Of a stretch of 64,000 bases of DNA, positions 36,950 to 47,643 are shown piece by piece. Below the pieces are notes generated by a model that was given only the letters and a program-made list of their open reading frames with translations, searched no databases and was not told the DNA's origin. The stretch lies in assembly GCF_024807845.1 (NCBI RefSeq), contig NZ_JANUEQ010000007.1, positions 62,001-126,000 on the forward strand, in the 5' to 3' direction. Each line of letters starts with the position of its first letter. Position 1 is the stretch's first letter. This stretch comes from Klebsiella sp. BIGb0407 (GTDB lineage Bacteria; Pseudomonadota; Gammaproteobacteria; Enterobacterales; Enterobacteriaceae). A program made the translations under genes and the position numbers.

Positions 36950-36978
36950 CTTGAAATATGACGGATATAGTACCCTGA
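36950..36978 (+). promoter_or_regulatory. Possible sigma-32 heat-shock promoter before ftsH
   Basis: CTTGAAA (36950-36956) is an exact match to the sigma-32 -35 element. ACCCTGA lies 15 bases later and partly resembles the CCCCAT -10. ftsH is under sigma-32 control in E. coli, which favours the reading, but the -10 is poor. Confidence 0.4.
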
Positions 36979-37026
36979 CGCTGTTTGTTAACACAGTTGT
37001 AATGTGAGGTTAATCCCTTGAGTGAC

Positions 37027-38955
37027 ATGGCGAAAAACCTAATACTCTGGCTAGTCATTGCCGTCGTGCTAATGTCAGTTTTTCAGAGCTTTGGGCCCAG
37101 CGAGTCGAATAGCCGTAGAGTGGACTATTCCACTTTCTTGTCTGAAGTGAATCAGGACCAGGTTCGCGAAGTACGTATTAACGGGCGTGAAATCAACGTT
37201 ACTTTGAAAGACAGTAACAAATACACGACATACATTCCCGTTAATGACCCTAAACTGCTTGATAACCTGTTGACCAAACAAGTGAAAGTAGTGGGTGAAC
37301 CACCTGAAGAGCCTAGCTTACTGGCTTCTATCTTCATATCCTGGTTCCCGATGCTATTGCTGATAGGGGTTTGGATCTTCTTTATGCGCCAGATGCAGGG
37401 CGGCGGTGGCAAAGGTGCCATGTCGTTCGGTAAAAGTAAGGCGCGTATGCTTACAGAAGACCAGATCAAAACAACCTTTGCGGATGTCGCAGGTTGTGAT
37501 GAAGCAAAAGAAGATGTCGTTGAACTGGTTGAGTTCCTGCGTGAACCAAGTCGCTTCCAGAAACTGGGCGGTAAGATTCCAAAAGGTGTGCTGATGGTAG
37601 GCCCACCGGGTACCGGTAAAACATTGCTGGCGAAGGCTATTGCCGGTGAAGCAAAAGTACCGTTCTTTACTATTTCTGGTTCTGACTTTGTTGAAATGTT
37701 CGTCGGTGTTGGTGCATCGCGCGTACGTGATATGTTTGAACAGGCTAAGAAAGCAGCACCTTGTATCATCTTTATCGATGAAATCGATGCTGTCGGTCGT
37801 CAACGTGGTGCTGGTTTAGGTGGTGGTCACGATGAGCGTGAGCAGACCTTGAACCAGATGCTGGTTGAGATGGATGGTTTCGAAGGCAACGAAGGGATCA
37901 TCGTGATTGCGGCAACTAACCGTCCTGATGTTCTTGACCCAGCGTTACTGCGTCCGGGCCGTTTTGACCGTCAAGTTGTGGTTGGTCTGCCAGATGTTCG
38001 TGGCCGTGAGCAAATTCTGAAAGTGCATATGCGTCGTGTGCCTCTGGCAACCGATATTGATGCAGCAATTATTGCTCGTGGTACGCCAGGCTTCTCAGGT
38101 GCTGATTTGGCTAACCTGGTCAACGAAGCAGCGCTGTTTGCAGCCCGTACTAATAAACGTGTTGTATCGATGGTTGAGTTTGAAAAAGCGAAAGACAAAA
38201 TCATGATGGGTGCGGAACGTCGCTCTCTGGTGATGACGGAAGCGCAAAAAGAATCAACCGCGTATCATGAAGCAGGACATGCGATTATTGGTCGTCTGGT
38301 ACCTGAACACGATCCGGTACATAAAGTGACTATCATTCCACGTGGTCGTGCACTTGGCGTTACCTTCTTCCTGCCTGAAGGCGACGCGATTAGCGCCAGC
38401 CGTCAGAAACTGGAAAGTCAGATCTCCACGCTTTACGGTGGTCGTCTGGCAGAAGAAATTATTTACGGTGTAGAAAAAGTTTCTACCGGGGCGTCTAACG
38501 ATATTAAAGTTGCGACTAACCTGGCACGTAACATGGTCACCCAATGGGGCTTCTCCGACAAACTCGGTCCGCTGCTGTACGCGGAAGAAGATGGTGAAGT
38601 ATTCCTGGGCCGTTCTGTTGCTAAAGCGAAACACATGTCTGATGAAACTGCGCGTATCATCGACCAGGAAGTGAAGTTATTGGTTGAGCGCAACTATGCT
38701 CGTGCTCGCCAGCTTCTGAACGAAAATATGGACATTCTTCATGCAATGAAAGATGCATTAATGAAGTATGAAACCATTGATGCTCCGCAGATTGACGACT
38801 TAATGTCTCGTCGTGAAGTGCGTATGCCAGCAGGCTGGGATGATGATTCCAGAACTAAAGGTAACTCTGGTAACAACAATGCCACGCCAAGTGCACCGAG
38901 TGCAGTTAGCCCGGCTGAGAAACCAGATGCACCTGACTCAGAAAAAACACTCTGA
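37027..38955 (+). CDS. ftsH: ATP-dependent zinc metalloprotease FtsH
   Basis: Encodes 642 residues from this ATG, or 645 from an in-frame TTG at 37018 whose spacing to the GAGG at 37006-37009 is better; the family start is MAKNLILW either way. FtsH is a hexameric membrane protease that degrades LpxC, sigma-32 and damaged membrane proteins. Two membrane helices (about 5-24 and 98-120) flank a small periplasmic domain. The AAA module has Walker A GPPGTGKT (192-199), Walker [12 protein letters not shown] and SRH region RPGRFDR. The zinc site is HEAGH (414-418). The disordered C-tail is rich in S, N and P and differs from E. coli. Confidence 0.98.
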   Translation: MAKNLILWLVIAVVLMSVFQSFGPSESNSRRVDYSTFLSEVNQDQVREVRINGREINVTLKDSNKYTTYIPVNDPKLLDNLLTKQVKVVGEPPEEPSLLASIFISWFPMLLLIGVWIFFMRQMQGGGGKGAMSFGKSKARMLTEDQIKTTFADVAGCDEAKEDVVELVEFLREPSRFQKLGGKIPKGVLMVGPPGTGKTLLAKAIAGEAKVPFFTISGSDFVEMFVGVGASRVRDMFEQAKKAAPCIIFIDEIDAVGRQRGAGLGGGHDEREQTLNQMLVEMDGFEGNEGIIVIAATNRPDVLDPALLRPGRFDRQVVVGLPDVRGREQILKVHMRRVPLATDIDAAIIARGTPGFSGADLANLVNEAALFAARTNKRVVSMVEFEKAKDKIMMGAERRSLVMTEAQKESTAYHEAGHAIIGRLVPEHDPVHKVTIIPRGRALGVTFFLPEGDAISASRQKLESQISTLYGGRLAEEIIYGVEKVSTGASNDIKVATNLARNMVTQWGFSDKLGPLLYAEEDGEVFLGRSVAKAKHMSDETARIIDQEVKLLVERNYARARQLLNENMDILHAMKDALMKYETIDAPQIDDLMSRREVRMPAGWDDDSRTKGNSGNNNATPSAPSAVSPAEKPDAPDSEKTL

Positions 38956-39259
38956 GTAACGGCTAGCAACTATCACAAAGCTCTCTTGTGATAAAAACCC
39001 GGGATAAATTCCCGGGTTTTTTATTGCCTGAAAATCGCCATTTTCAGCGTTTCTCCCTATCCGGCAACTGTCTGGCTATCACCTTAAGCGCACCAAATTA
39101 ACTTAAGTGCAACGACGAAAGTGTAAAAGCGGTGTAACATCTGCGCTATCCTTATATCGAAAACTGATAGCATAGCCCCAAAGTTGATTCGTTTTAGTGA
39201 CTTATCAAACAGGAAACCGGGAGTATCAATTACCTGTGTTTCGGCTCAGGCTATAAAAT
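38956..39259. other. Intergenic region between ftsH and folP
   Basis: Holds the ftsH terminator and then about 235 bases with no gene. A 9-of-10 direct repeat, CTTAAGCGCA (39083-39092) and CTTAAGTGCA (39102-39111), lies 19 bases apart. It probably contains a folP-glmM promoter, not resolved. Confidence 0.55.
38993..39022 (+). terminator. Terminator of ftsH
   Basis: AAACCCGGGA pairs with TCCCGGGTTT around TAAAT, followed by TTT. Confidence 0.85.
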
Positions 39260-40123
39260 ATGGACAACAACCACATGTTATTACGTGCGCAGGGCGCCAC
39301 GCTTGATATGAATCATCCCCATGTTATGGGCATACTCAACGTGACCCCGGACTCTTTTTCCGATGGTGGTAAACACAACGCATTAATCGATGCGCTAAAA
39401 CATGCAAACGCAATGATTAACGCTGGTGCGACTATTATTGATGTTGGCGGCGAGTCGACCCGCCCGGGTGCTGCAGAAGTCAGTCTCGATGAAGAGCTGT
39501 CCCGTGTGATTCCCGTTGTTGAGGCGCTGGCACAGCGTTTTGAAGTTTGGATCTCGGTGGATACCTCACAGGGCGAAGTAATGAAAGAGTCGGCTCGAGT
39601 CGGCGCTCATATCATCAATGATATTCGTTCGTTGCAGATGCCTGGAGCCTTAGAAGCGGCCGCCGAAACCTGCCTGCCGGTTTGCCTGATGCATATGCAG
39701 GGTGAGCCCAGAACCATGCAGCAAACTCCCCACTACGATGATGTTTTTGCTGATGTGAATCGTTTTTTTATTGAACATATTGCTCGTTGTGAAGCGGCTG
39801 GTATTACAAAAGATAAATTGTTGCTCGACCCGGGCTTTGGTTTCGGTAAAAATCTCACCCATAACTACCAGTTACTGGCCCGTCTGTCTGAATTCCATTG
39901 CTATGACCTGCCTCTGCTGGTCGGTATGTCGCGCAAATCAATGGTCGGCCAGTTATTAAATGTCGGTCCTGAACACCGTCTGAGTGGAAGCCTGGCTTGC
40001 GCAGTTATTGCTGCAATGCAAGGGGCGCACATCATACGTGTTCATGATGTCAAAGAGACTGTAGACGCAATCCGTGTGGTTGAAGCCACCCTTTCAGCGA
40101 AGGAAAATAGTCGTTATGAGTAG
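39260..40123 (+). CDS. folP: Dihydropteroate synthase
   Basis: Encodes 287 residues from the ATG at 39260; the ATG at 39275 would give 282, the E. coli length, but neither has a strong ribosome site. FolP joins pterin diphosphate with p-aminobenzoate and is the sulfonamide target. The TIM-barrel motifs are [15 protein letters not shown] near 23, GGESTRPGA near 63, HIINDIRS near 120 and the pterin-binding [11 protein letters not shown] near 190 with SRKS near 225. The sulfonamide-sensitive arrangement looks intact. Its end overlaps glmM by 8 bases. Confidence 0.97.
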   Translation: MDNNHMLLRAQGATLDMNHPHVMGILNVTPDSFSDGGKHNALIDALKHANAMINAGATIIDVGGESTRPGAAEVSLDEELSRVIPVVEALAQRFEVWISVDTSQGEVMKESARVGAHIINDIRSLQMPGALEAAAETCLPVCLMHMQGEPRTMQQTPHYDDVFADVNRFFIEHIARCEAAGITKDKLLLDPGFGFGKNLTHNYQLLARLSEFHCYDLPLLVGMSRKSMVGQLLNVGPEHRLSGSLACAVIAAMQGAHIIRVHDVKETVDAIRVVEATLSAKENSRYE

Positions 40124-41453
40124 CCGTAAATATTTTGGTACTGATGGTATTCGTGGCCGTGTTGGTGAAGCTCCTATCACGCCTGATTTTATGTTGAAAC
40201 TGGGATGGGCAGCAGGAAAAGTTCTCGCTCGCCATGGCTCACGTAAAATTATTATTGGTAAAGATACGCGTATTTCCGGTTATATGCTTGAGTCTGCGCT
40301 GGAAGCAGGCCTTGCTGCCGCTGGCTTATCAGCGTCATTCACCGGACCTATGCCGACACCAGCAATTGCATACTTAACCCGTGCCTTCCGTGCTGAAGCT
40401 GGGATTGTTATTTCTGCCTCTCACAACCCTTTCTACGATAACGGTATTAAATTCTTCTCCATTGACGGGACTAAATTACCGGATGCGGTTGAAGAAGCTA
40501 TCGAAGCTGAAATGGAAAAAGAGCTGACCTGTGTTGACTCCACTCAACTGGGCAAGGCGAGCCGCATAGTTGATGCTGCCGGGCGTTATATTGAATTCTG
40601 TAAAGGGACTTTCCCTAACGAACTCAGCCTGAATGAGCTGAAAGTGGTGGTTGACTGTGCTAACGGTGCAACTTATCACATTGCTCCAAATGTTCTGCGT
40701 GAGCTGGGTGCGAATGTTATCGCTGTCGGCTGCGAACCAAACGGTCTGAACATTAACGAAAAATGCGGCGCGACCGACGTAGAAATGCTTCAGGCACGCG
40801 TTCTGGCAGAGAAAGCGCATCTGGGTATTGCGCTGGATGGTGATGGCGACCGTATCATCATGGTTGATGAGCACGGTAATAAAGTCGATGGCGACCAAAT
40901 CCTCTATATCATTGCTCGTGAGGCGCTACGTCAGGGTCAGTTACGCGGCGGTGTCGTCGGTACCCTGATGAGTAATATGGGGCTTGAAGTCGCTTTAAAA
41001 GAACTGGGTATTTCTTTTGCTCGTGCCAAAGTGGGCGACCGCTACGTACTGGAAAAACTGCAGGAGAAAGGCTGGCGTATTGGTGCTGAAAACTCAGGGC
41101 ATATCATTTTGCTGGACAGCACCACCACCGGCGACGGCATTGTGGCAGGTTTGCAAGTACTCACCGCGATGATGCGTAATAACATGAGTTTGGGTGATTT
41201 GTGCAGCGGTATGAAGTTATTCCCTCAGGTGCTGGTGAATGTTCGTTTTGCTGCTGGATCGAGCGACCCACTGGAAAATGCAGAAGTGAAACGTATCACT
41301 GAGGAAGTTGAACAGAAACTCGGTCGTCGTGGACGGGTGCTGTTGCGTAAGTCAGGTACCGAGCCGTTAATCCGTGTCATGGTTGAAGGTGAAGATGAAG
41401 CTCAGGTTACTGAATTTGCACATCGTATTGCAGATGCGGTAAAAGCAGTCTGA
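40116..41453 (+). CDS. glmM: Phosphoglucosamine mutase
   Basis: Encodes 445 residues, as in E. coli. GlmM converts glucosamine-6-phosphate to glucosamine-1-phosphate for UDP-GlcNAc, feeding peptidoglycan and LPS. The phosphorylated active-site Ser102 is in [14 protein letters not shown]. The metal loop [12 protein letters not shown] lies near 241, and the sugar-phosphate site [15 protein letters not shown] near 410. The start overlaps the folP stop by 8 bases. Confidence 0.98.
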   Translation: MSSRKYFGTDGIRGRVGEAPITPDFMLKLGWAAGKVLARHGSRKIIIGKDTRISGYMLESALEAGLAAAGLSASFTGPMPTPAIAYLTRAFRAEAGIVISASHNPFYDNGIKFFSIDGTKLPDAVEEAIEAEMEKELTCVDSTQLGKASRIVDAAGRYIEFCKGTFPNELSLNELKVVVDCANGATYHIAPNVLRELGANVIAVGCEPNGLNINEKCGATDVEMLQARVLAEKAHLGIALDGDGDRIIMVDEHGNKVDGDQILYIIAREALRQGQLRGGVVGTLMSNMGLEVALKELGISFARAKVGDRYVLEKLQEKGWRIGAENSGHIILLDSTTTGDGIVAGLQVLTAMMRNNMSLGDLCSGMKLFPQVLVNVRFAAGSSDPLENAEVKRITEEVEQKLGRRGRVLLRKSGTEPLIRVMVEGEDEAQVTEFAHRIADAVKAV

Positions 41454-41466
41454 TTGATACTTTTAT

Positions 41467-41498
41467 GACAAACCGGTCAGTATTTGTACCGGTTTGTC
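41467..41498. terminator. Hairpin after glmM
   Basis: GACAAACCGGT (41467-41477) is perfectly complementary to ACCGGTTTGTC (41488-41498). No T-run follows, so it may protect the folP-glmM message or act with Rho instead of being a classic terminator. Confidence 0.55.
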
Positions 41499-41680
41499 TG
41501 ACCAAAGTCAGTAATTTGGTGTTTTTTTCCGCAGTCAGTGCAATGTTAATAAATTGCCCTTGCGCAGCACTATGACTTTGGTTAGTATTCTCACCCGCTT
41601 CACCGGGTAATGAAAAAGGTATCCGCTTTACTGATTTGAAGCAATTTGCGCGCGGTAAACCCGCAAGGAACAGGTTGATT

Positions 41681-42013
41681 ATGTACGAAGCTCTTTTGGT
41701 TATCTTCCTTATTGTAGCATTAGGTCTTGTAGGTCTGATTATGTTGCAGCAGGGTAAAGGCGCTGATATGGGAGCCTCTTTTGGAGCAGGCGCTTCCGCT
41801 ACATTATTCGGCTCAAACGGCTCAGGTAATTTCATGACCCGTATGACCGGTATTTTAGGGACGTTGTTCTTCATACTCAGTCTGGTTCTCGGTAATCTGA
41901 GCGCTAACAAATCAGGATCGGGAAGCGAGTGGGATAATTTGAGTCAGCCAGCGCAAACTGAGCAGACTGCACCTGCGGCATCTACCATGCCAAGCAGTGA
42001 TATCCCGCAGTAA
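41681..42013 (+). CDS. secG: Preprotein translocase subunit SecG
   Basis: Encodes 110 residues. SecG assists SecYE and SecA by topological movement. Two membrane helices (about 3-22 and 54-74) enclose the glycine-rich loop QQGKGADMGASFGAGASATLFG. The ATG at 41681 matches the family start MYEALLVIF; an in-frame extension to 41636 is rejected. The tail is polar. The leucine tRNA gene follows 40 bases after the stop. Confidence 0.97.
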   Translation: MYEALLVIFLIVALGLVGLIMLQQGKGADMGASFGAGASATLFGSNGSGNFMTRMTGILGTLFFILSLVLGNLSANKSGSGSEWDNLSQPAQTEQTAPAASTMPSSDIPQ

Positions 42014-42053
42014 GAAAAAATACGGTAATAAAGACGTATCGTATTTTCAGAGT

Positions 42054-42140
42054 GCCGTGGTGGTGGAATTGGTAGACACGCTACCTTGAGGTGGTAGTGC
42101 CCGATTGGGCTTACGGGTTCAAGTCCCGTCCTCGGTACCA
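42054..42140 (+). tRNA. leuU: tRNA-Leu (anticodon GAG)
   Basis: 87 bases with encoded CCA. The anticodon stem CTACC/GGTAG encloses TTGAGGT with GAG at 42088-42090. The long class II variable arm, the T-loop GGTTCAAGTCC and the location after secG identify leuU. The acceptor stem GCCGTGG against CCTCGGT has a T-T mismatch at pair 5:68; E. coli, as I recall, has A5-T68. The mismatch is visible in the sequence and deserves a check. Confidence 0.95.
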
Positions 42141-42157
42141 ACAAGTCTTAGCATCTC

Positions 42158-42186
42158 TTGCTTTTATAGCAATACTGGCGTAATAT
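42158..42186 (+). promoter_or_regulatory. Sigma-70 promoter of the fMet tRNA / rimP-nusA-infB operon
   Basis: TTGCTT (42158-42163) and TAATAT (42181-42186) are spaced by exactly 17 bases. Transcription would begin a few bases before the tRNA. Confidence 0.8.
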
Positions 42187-42201
42187 TTGCCACGTTTCGG
42201 A

Positions 42202-42278
<77 letters not shown>

Positions 42279-42404
42279 CTTTCCCTGAGAATTATTTTTC
42301 AAATATCCTGTGAACATCTTTGATGCCTTCGCGAAAAATTTAGAAAAAAGTTCTCCTGGACAGTGTCCGGGCCGCCTATGGCGGTATACAGGGTTCAGTT
42401 ATCT

Positions 42405-42430
42405 AAAGCCCCGATTTATCGGGGTTTTTT
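42405..42430 (+). terminator. Attenuator/terminator between tRNA-fMet and rimP
   Basis: CCCCGA and TCGGGG, extended by A-T pairs and one G-T pair, form a hairpin followed by six T. In E. coli, terminators in this leader let NusA limit its own operon. Confidence 0.8.
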
Positions 42431-42489
42431 GTTATCTGATTTCAGAATAACTGGGCTTTATGCCCTTTTTTTATGTCTTGGGGGTGGGC

Positions 42490-42942
42490 TTGTCCACATT
42501 AGAGCAAAAATTAACAGAGATGATTTCGGCACCTGTCGAGGCGCTAGGTTACGAATTAGTTGGTATTGAGTTTATTCGTGCTCGCCAATCAACGCTGCGT
42601 ATCTATATTGATAGTGAAGATGGCATCAATGTTGATGATTGTGCTGATGTCAGTCATCAAGTCAGTGCGGTTTTCGACGTTGAAGACCCAATTACTGTCG
42701 CCTACAACCTAGAAGTATCCTCACCAGGTCTTGACCGTCCGTTATTTAACGCAGAACACTACCAGCGCTTTAGTGGCGAAGAGGTCGTTGTTGTATTGCG
42801 TATGGCCGTACAGAACCGCCGTAAATGGTCTGGTATCATTAAATCTGTAGACGGTGAAATGATTACGATTACGGTCGAAGGTAAAGACGAAGTGTTCGCC
42901 CTGAGTAATATCCAGAAAGCGAACCTGGTACCCCACTTTTAA
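42490..42942 (+). CDS. rimP: Ribosome maturation factor RimP
   Basis: Encodes 150 residues, needed for 30S assembly. The start is the TTG at 42490 (decoded [12 protein letters not shown]), which matches E. coli RimP and is preceded by GGGGTGGG; a frame from 42460 adds an unsupported leader. The N-terminal domain holds [14 protein letters not shown] and [16 protein letters not shown], then [10 protein letters not shown]. The C-terminal SH3-like domain starts near residue 95. The first protein gene of the nusA operon. Confidence 0.97.
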   Translation: MSTLEQKLTEMISAPVEALGYELVGIEFIRARQSTLRIYIDSEDGINVDDCADVSHQVSAVFDVEDPITVAYNLEVSSPGLDRPLFNAEHYQRFSGEEVVVVLRMAVQNRRKWSGIIKSVDGEMITITVEGKDEVFALSNIQKANLVPHF

Positions 42943-42969
42943 TAGTTTGGATTGAGGTGAAAACCCAGG

Positions 42970-44457
42970 ATGAACAAAGAAATTTTGGCTGTTGTTGAGG
43001 CCGTTTCCAACGAAAAATCTTTACCGCGTGAAAAGATCTTTGAAGCGCTGGAAAGTGCGCTGGCAACAGCGACGAAGAAAAAATATGAGCAAGAGATTGA
43101 AGTTCGTGTCAGCATTGATCGCAAAAGCGGCGATTTTGACACCTTCCGTCGTTGGTTAGTGGTTGAAGAAGTCACTTTACCTACGCGTGAAATCACTCTT
43201 GAAGCGGCCCGTTTTGAAGACCCTGCTTTTAACCCAGGTGATTATGTCGAAGATCAGATTGAGTCTGTTACCTTTGACCGTATTACCACGCAGACTGCAA
43301 AACAGGTTATCGTACAAAAAGTACGTGAAGCTGAACGCGCGATGGTTGTGGATCAATTCCGCGAGCATGAAGGTGAGATAATCACCGGTGTCGTGAAAAA
43401 AGTGAATCGTGACAATATCGCTCTCGATTTGGGTAATAACGCAGAAGCGGTTATCCTACGTGAAGATATGTTGCCGCGTGAGAACTTCCGTCCGGGTGAC
43501 CGTATCCGTGGTGTACTCTATGCAGTACGTCCGGAAGCGCGTGGCGCTCAGCTGTTTGTCAGCCGTTCTAAACCAGAAATGCTGATCGAACTGTTCCGTA
43601 TCGAAGTGCCAGAAATTGGCGAAGAAGTTATTGAGATCAAAGCCGCTGCACGCGATCCTGGCTCACGAGCAAAAATTGCTGTGAAGACCAACGATAAGCG
43701 TATCGATCCAGTCGGTGCCTGTGTGGGTATGCGTGGTGCACGTGTTCAGGCTGTTTCTACTGAGCTGGCTGGTGAACGTATTGATATCGTGCTGTGGGAT
43801 GATAATCCAGCGCAGTTTGTTATCAATGCAATGGCTCCGGCTGATGTTGCCTCTATCGTGGTTGATGAAGATAAACACACGATGGATATCGCAGTAGAAG
43901 CGGGTAACCTGGCACAGGCAATTGGTCGTAATGGCCAGAACGTTCGCCTGGCTGCACAGCTTAGCGGCTGGGAACTCAACGTGATGACCGTTGATGATTT
44001 ACAGGCTAAACATCAGGCTGAAGCACATGCTGCGATTGATATTTTCACCAAATACCTCGATATTGATGAAGATTTCGCCACAGTATTAGTCGAAGAAGGT
44101 TTTGCAACACTCGAAGAACTGGCCTACGTACCGGTTAAAGAGTTGCTGGAAATCGACGGCCTTGATGAAGATACTGTAGAAGCATTACGCGATCGCGCTA
44201 AAAACGCACTCACGACAATCGCATTGGCTCAGGAAGAATCTTTAGGCGATCAGAAACCTGCTGAAGACTTACTGGGTCTTGATGGAATGGATCGCACGCT
44301 GGCATTTAAATTGGCTGCACGTGGTGTTATCACGCTGGAAGACCTTGCTGAGCAAGGTGTTGACGACCTGTCAGATATCGAAGGCTTGACGAATGAGAGA
44401 GCCGGTGAATTGATTATGGCAGCGCGCAACATTTGCTGGTTTGGCGGCGAAGCGTAA
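42970..44457 (+). CDS. nusA: Transcription termination/antitermination protein NusA
   Basis: Encodes 495 residues, as in E. coli. NusA binds the polymerase flap and nascent RNA, promoting pausing and termination or antitermination. Domains in order: N-terminal domain (1-~125), S1 (about 135-200), KH1 and KH2 (about 205-345, with [12 protein letters not shown] and [11 protein letters not shown]), and two acidic repeats AR1 and AR2 (about 365-495) that are found in Gammaproteobacteria. infB follows after 24 bases. Confidence 0.98.
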   Translation: MNKEILAVVEAVSNEKSLPREKIFEALESALATATKKKYEQEIEVRVSIDRKSGDFDTFRRWLVVEEVTLPTREITLEAARFEDPAFNPGDYVEDQIESVTFDRITTQTAKQVIVQKVREAERAMVVDQFREHEGEIITGVVKKVNRDNIALDLGNNAEAVILREDMLPRENFRPGDRIRGVLYAVRPEARGAQLFVSRSKPEMLIELFRIEVPEIGEEVIEIKAAARDPGSRAKIAVKTNDKRIDPVGACVGMRGARVQAVSTELAGERIDIVLWDDNPAQFVINAMAPADVASIVVDEDKHTMDIAVEAGNLAQAIGRNGQNVRLAAQLSGWELNVMTVDDLQAKHQAEAHAAIDIFTKYLDIDEDFATVLVEEGFATLEELAYVPVKELLEIDGLDEDTVEALRDRAKNALTTIALAQEESLGDQKPAEDLLGLDGMDRTLAFKLAARGVITLEDLAEQGVDDLSDIEGLTNERAGELIMAARNICWFGGEA

Positions 44458-44481
44458 TAAACTGTAGCAGGAAGGAGCAGC

Positions 44482-47178
44482 ATGACAGATGTAACCGTAA
44501 AAGCGCTGGCCACAGAGATTCAGACCTCCGTTGACCGCCTGGTACAGCAATTTGCTGATGCAGGGATCCCGAAGTCAGCTGATGACTCTGTTTCCGCGCA
44601 AGAGAAACAAACACTCCTGGCTCATTTGAACAGTGAACATGGTTCAGCGCCAGACAAGTTAACGTTACAGCGTAAAACACGTAGTACATTAAATATTCCA
44701 GGTACCGGTGGGAAAAGTAAGTCGGTACAAATCGAAGTCCGTAAGAAGCGCACCTTTGTAAAACGTGACCCGCAAGAGGCTGAACGTCTTGCCGCGGAAG
44801 AACAGGCGCAGCGTGAAGCGGAAGAGCAAGCCCGTCGTGAGGCAGAGGAAGCTGCCAAACTTGTGGCACAAGAAAAAGCTAAGCGTGATGCTGAAGAACA
44901 AGCCAGGCGCGAAGTCGCTGAGAAAGCGAAACGTGTAGCTGCGGAAAAAGATAAAGTGACTCATCAACAATCAGACGATATGACTAAAACCGCCCAAGCC
45001 GATAAAGCCCGCCGTGAAGCAGAAGCTGCTGAACTGAAACGTAAAGCAGAAGAAGAAGCACGCCGTAAACTGGAAGAAGATGCCCGCCGTGTAGCTGAAG
45101 AAGCTCGCAAAATGGCTGAAGCAAATGCCGGTGTCTGGGCTGAACAAGAAAAAGAAAAAGTAGAAGATGATAAGTCTGACTATCATGTCACGACTTCTCA
45201 GCATGCTCGCCAGGCTGAAGACGAAAACGACCGTGAAGTTGAAGCCGGACGTAACTCTCGCACCCGTACTGCAGCTAAAGCTCCGCGTCAGAAAAAAGCC
45301 GGTGGTAAACACGGTGAGTCTAAAGCTGATCGCGAAGAAGCGCGTGCAGCGGTTCGTGGCGGTAAAGGTAAGCGTAAGCCAAGTTCTCTGCAGCAGAGCT
45401 TTAACAAGCCTGCTCAGGCCGTTAACCGTGATGTTGTGATCGGTGAAACAGTTACTGTTGCTGAACTGGCAAACAAAATGGCTGTTAAAGGTTCACAGGT
45501 CATCAAAGCGATGATGAAACTGGGTGCCATGGCGACCATTAACCAGGTTATCGATCAGGAAACAGCACAGCTGGTTGCTGAAGAGATGGGCCACAAAGTT
45601 ATTCTGCGTCGTGAAAACGAACTGGAAGAAGCGGTCATGAGCGACCGTGATACCGGTGCTGCGTCAGAATCTCGTGCTCCAGTCGTTACCATCATGGGTC
45701 ACGTAGACCACGGTAAAACCTCACTGCTTGACTACATTCGTTCAACTAAAGTTGCGTCTGGCGAAGCGGGTGGTATTACTCAGCATATCGGTGCTTACCA
45801 CGTCGAAACTGACAATGGCATGATCACCTTCCTGGATACTCCGGGACACGCCGCGTTCACCTCAATGCGTGCTCGTGGTGCTCAGGCTACGGATATCGTT
45901 GTTCTGGTCGTTGCAGCAGACGATGGCGTGATGCCTCAGACTATCGAAGCTATTCAGCACGCAAAAGCGGCCCAGGTGCCGGTTGTTGTTGCTGTAAACA
46001 AAATCGATAAGCCAGAAGCAGACCCGGATCGCGTTAAAACTGAACTGTCTCAGTACGGCATTATGCCGGAAGAGTGGGGCGGTGAAAGCCAGTTCGTTCA
46101 TGTATCAGCGAAAGCCGGTACCGGTATCGACGACCTGCTTGATGCTATCCTGCTGCAATCTGAAGTTCTGGAACTGAAAGCAGTACGTGCAGGTATGGCA
46201 AGCGGCGTTGTTATCGAGTCTTACCTCGATAAAGGTCGTGGCCCGGTTGCAACTGTACTGGTTCGTGAAGGTACGCTGAACAAGGGTGATATTGTTCTGT
46301 GTGGCTTTGAGTATGGCCGCGTGCGTGCTATGCGTGATGAACTGGGACATGAAGTTACCGAAGCAGGCCCTTCGATTCCAGTAGAGATCCTCGGCCTGTC
46401 CGGTGTTCCTGCTGCGGGTGACGAAGTGACCGTCGTACGTGACGAGAAAAAAGCACGTGAAGTTGCACTGTATCGTCAGGGCAAATTCCGTGACGTTAAA
46501 CTGGCACGCCAGCAGAAGTCTAAACTGGAAAACATGTTCGCTAACATGACTGAAGGCGAAGTGTCTGAAGTGAATATCGTGCTGAAAGCGGATGTTCAGG
46601 GCTCTGTGGAAGCGATTAGTGATTCACTGCTGAAACTGTCAACCGACGAAGTAAAAGTTAAAATCATCGGTTCTGGTGTGGGTGGTATCACTGAAACGGA
46701 TGCAACACTTGCTGCTGCTTCTAACGCTATCCTGGTTGGCTTTAACGTTCGTGCTGATGCGTCTGCTCGCCGTGTTATTGATGCTGAAAGCCTGGATCTG
46801 CGCTACTACTCTGTTATCTATCACTTGATTGACGAAGTGAAAGCGGCAATGAGCGGTATGCTGTCTCCAGAACTGAAACAGCAGATCCTCGGCCTGGCAG
46901 AAGTTCGTGATGTGTTTAAATCACCGAAATTTGGCGCCATCGCAGGTTGTATGGTTACTGAAGGTGTGGTTAAACGTCACAACCCAATCCGTGTTCTGCG
47001 CGACAACGTGGTTATCTATGAAGGCGAGCTGGAATCTCTGCGTCGCTTTAAAGACGATGCCGCCGAAGTTCGTAACGGCATGGAATGTGGTATCGGTGTG
47101 AAAAACTACAATGACGTTCGCGTAGGCGACGTGATTGAAGTCTTCGAAATCATCGAGATCAAGCGTATCATTTCCTGA
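44482..47178 (+). CDS. infB: Translation initiation factor IF-2
   Basis: Encodes 898 residues (E. coli: 890). IF2 is a GTPase that brings fMet-tRNA to the ribosome. The N-terminus (1-~50) is a small helical domain, followed by a long charged coiled-coil region of E/A/R/K repeats (about 95-225) and a linker. The G domain has GHVDHGKT (406-413), DTPGHAAF and NKID. The C2 domain that binds fMet closes it. In-frame GTG (residue 159) and ATG (residue 167) codons stand where E. coli starts IF2-beta and IF2-gamma, so shorter isoforms are likely. The extra length lies in the variable N-terminal region. Confidence 0.98.
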   Translation: MTDVTVKALATEIQTSVDRLVQQFADAGIPKSADDSVSAQEKQTLLAHLNSEHGSAPDKLTLQRKTRSTLNIPGTGGKSKSVQIEVRKKRTFVKRDPQEAERLAAEEQAQREAEEQARREAEEAAKLVAQEKAKRDAEEQARREVAEKAKRVAAEKDKVTHQQSDDMTKTAQADKARREAEAAELKRKAEEEARRKLEEDARRVAEEARKMAEANAGVWAEQEKEKVEDDKSDYHVTTSQHARQAEDENDREVEAGRNSRTRTAAKAPRQKKAGGKHGESKADREEARAAVRGGKGKRKPSSLQQSFNKPAQAVNRDVVIGETVTVAELANKMAVKGSQVIKAMMKLGAMATINQVIDQETAQLVAEEMGHKVILRRENELEEAVMSDRDTGAASESRAPVVTIMGHVDHGKTSLLDYIRSTKVASGEAGGITQHIGAYHVETDNGMITFLDTPGHAAFTSMRARGAQATDIVVLVVAADDGVMPQTIEAIQHAKAAQVPVVVAVNKIDKPEADPDRVKTELSQYGIMPEEWGGESQFVHVSAKAGTGIDDLLDAILLQSEVLELKAVRAGMASGVVIESYLDKGRGPVATVLVREGTLNKGDIVLCGFEYGRVRAMRDELGHEVTEAGPSIPVEILGLSGVPAAGDEVTVVRDEKKAREVALYRQGKFRDVKLARQQKSKLENMFANMTEGEVSEVNIVLKADVQGSVEAISDSLLKLSTDEVKVKIIGSGVGGITETDATLAAASNAILVGFNVRADASARRVIDAESLDLRYYSVIYHLIDEVKAAMSGMLSPELKQQILGLAEVRDVFKSPKFGAIAGCMVTEGVVKRHNPIRVLRDNVVIYEGELESLRRFKDDAAEVRNGMECGIGVKNYNDVRVGDVIEVFEIIEIKRIIS

Positions 47179-47201
47179 TAGGCGTACCACACTTATTATC
47201 A

Positions 47202-47226
47202 GGGGGGCCGAGTGCCCCCCGTTTTG
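47202..47226 (+). terminator. GC hairpin between infB and rbfA
   Basis: GGGGGG (47202-47207) pairs with CCCCCC (47215-47220), followed by GTTTTG. A partial terminator or processing signal within the operon; rbfA begins 16 bases later. Confidence 0.55.
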
Positions 47227-47241
47227 TCTGGAGAAATTATT

Positions 47242-47643
47242 ATGGCGAAAGAATTTGGTCGCCCACAGCGTGTTTCTCAGGAACTGCAGAAAGAAATTGC
47301 CATTATCCTGCAACGTGAGATTAAAGATCCGCGCCTCGGAATGATGACGACAGTTTCTGGTGTTGAGGTTTCTCGCGATCTGGCTTATGCCAAAGTATTC
47401 GTGACATTCCTGAATGATAAAGATGAAGATTCTGTGAAAGAAGGCATCAAGGTTTTGCATGATGCTTCTGGCTACATCCGTTCTCTGCTTGGAAAAGCGA
47501 TGCGCTTGCGTATTGTTCCTGAATTGACCTTTGTCTACGATAACTCGTTGGTTGAAGGGATGAGAATGTCTAATCTGGTTTCTAATGTCATCCGTAATGA
47601 TGATGAGCGTCGTGTAAACACGGACGACACCAAGGAGGATTGA
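47242..47643 (+). CDS. rbfA: 30S ribosome-binding factor RbfA
   Basis: Encodes 133 residues, a KH-type protein needed for 16S rRNA maturation and cold growth. The start [20 protein letters not shown] is the family start, with GGAGAA upstream. [22 protein letters not shown] and [16 protein letters not shown] mark the fold. Its stop overlaps the truB ATG by one base. Confidence 0.97.
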   Translation: MAKEFGRPQRVSQELQKEIAIILQREIKDPRLGMMTTVSGVEVSRDLAYAKVFVTFLNDKDEDSVKEGIKVLHDASGYIRSLLGKAMRLRIVPELTFVYDNSLVEGMRMSNLVSNVIRNDDERRVNTDDTKED

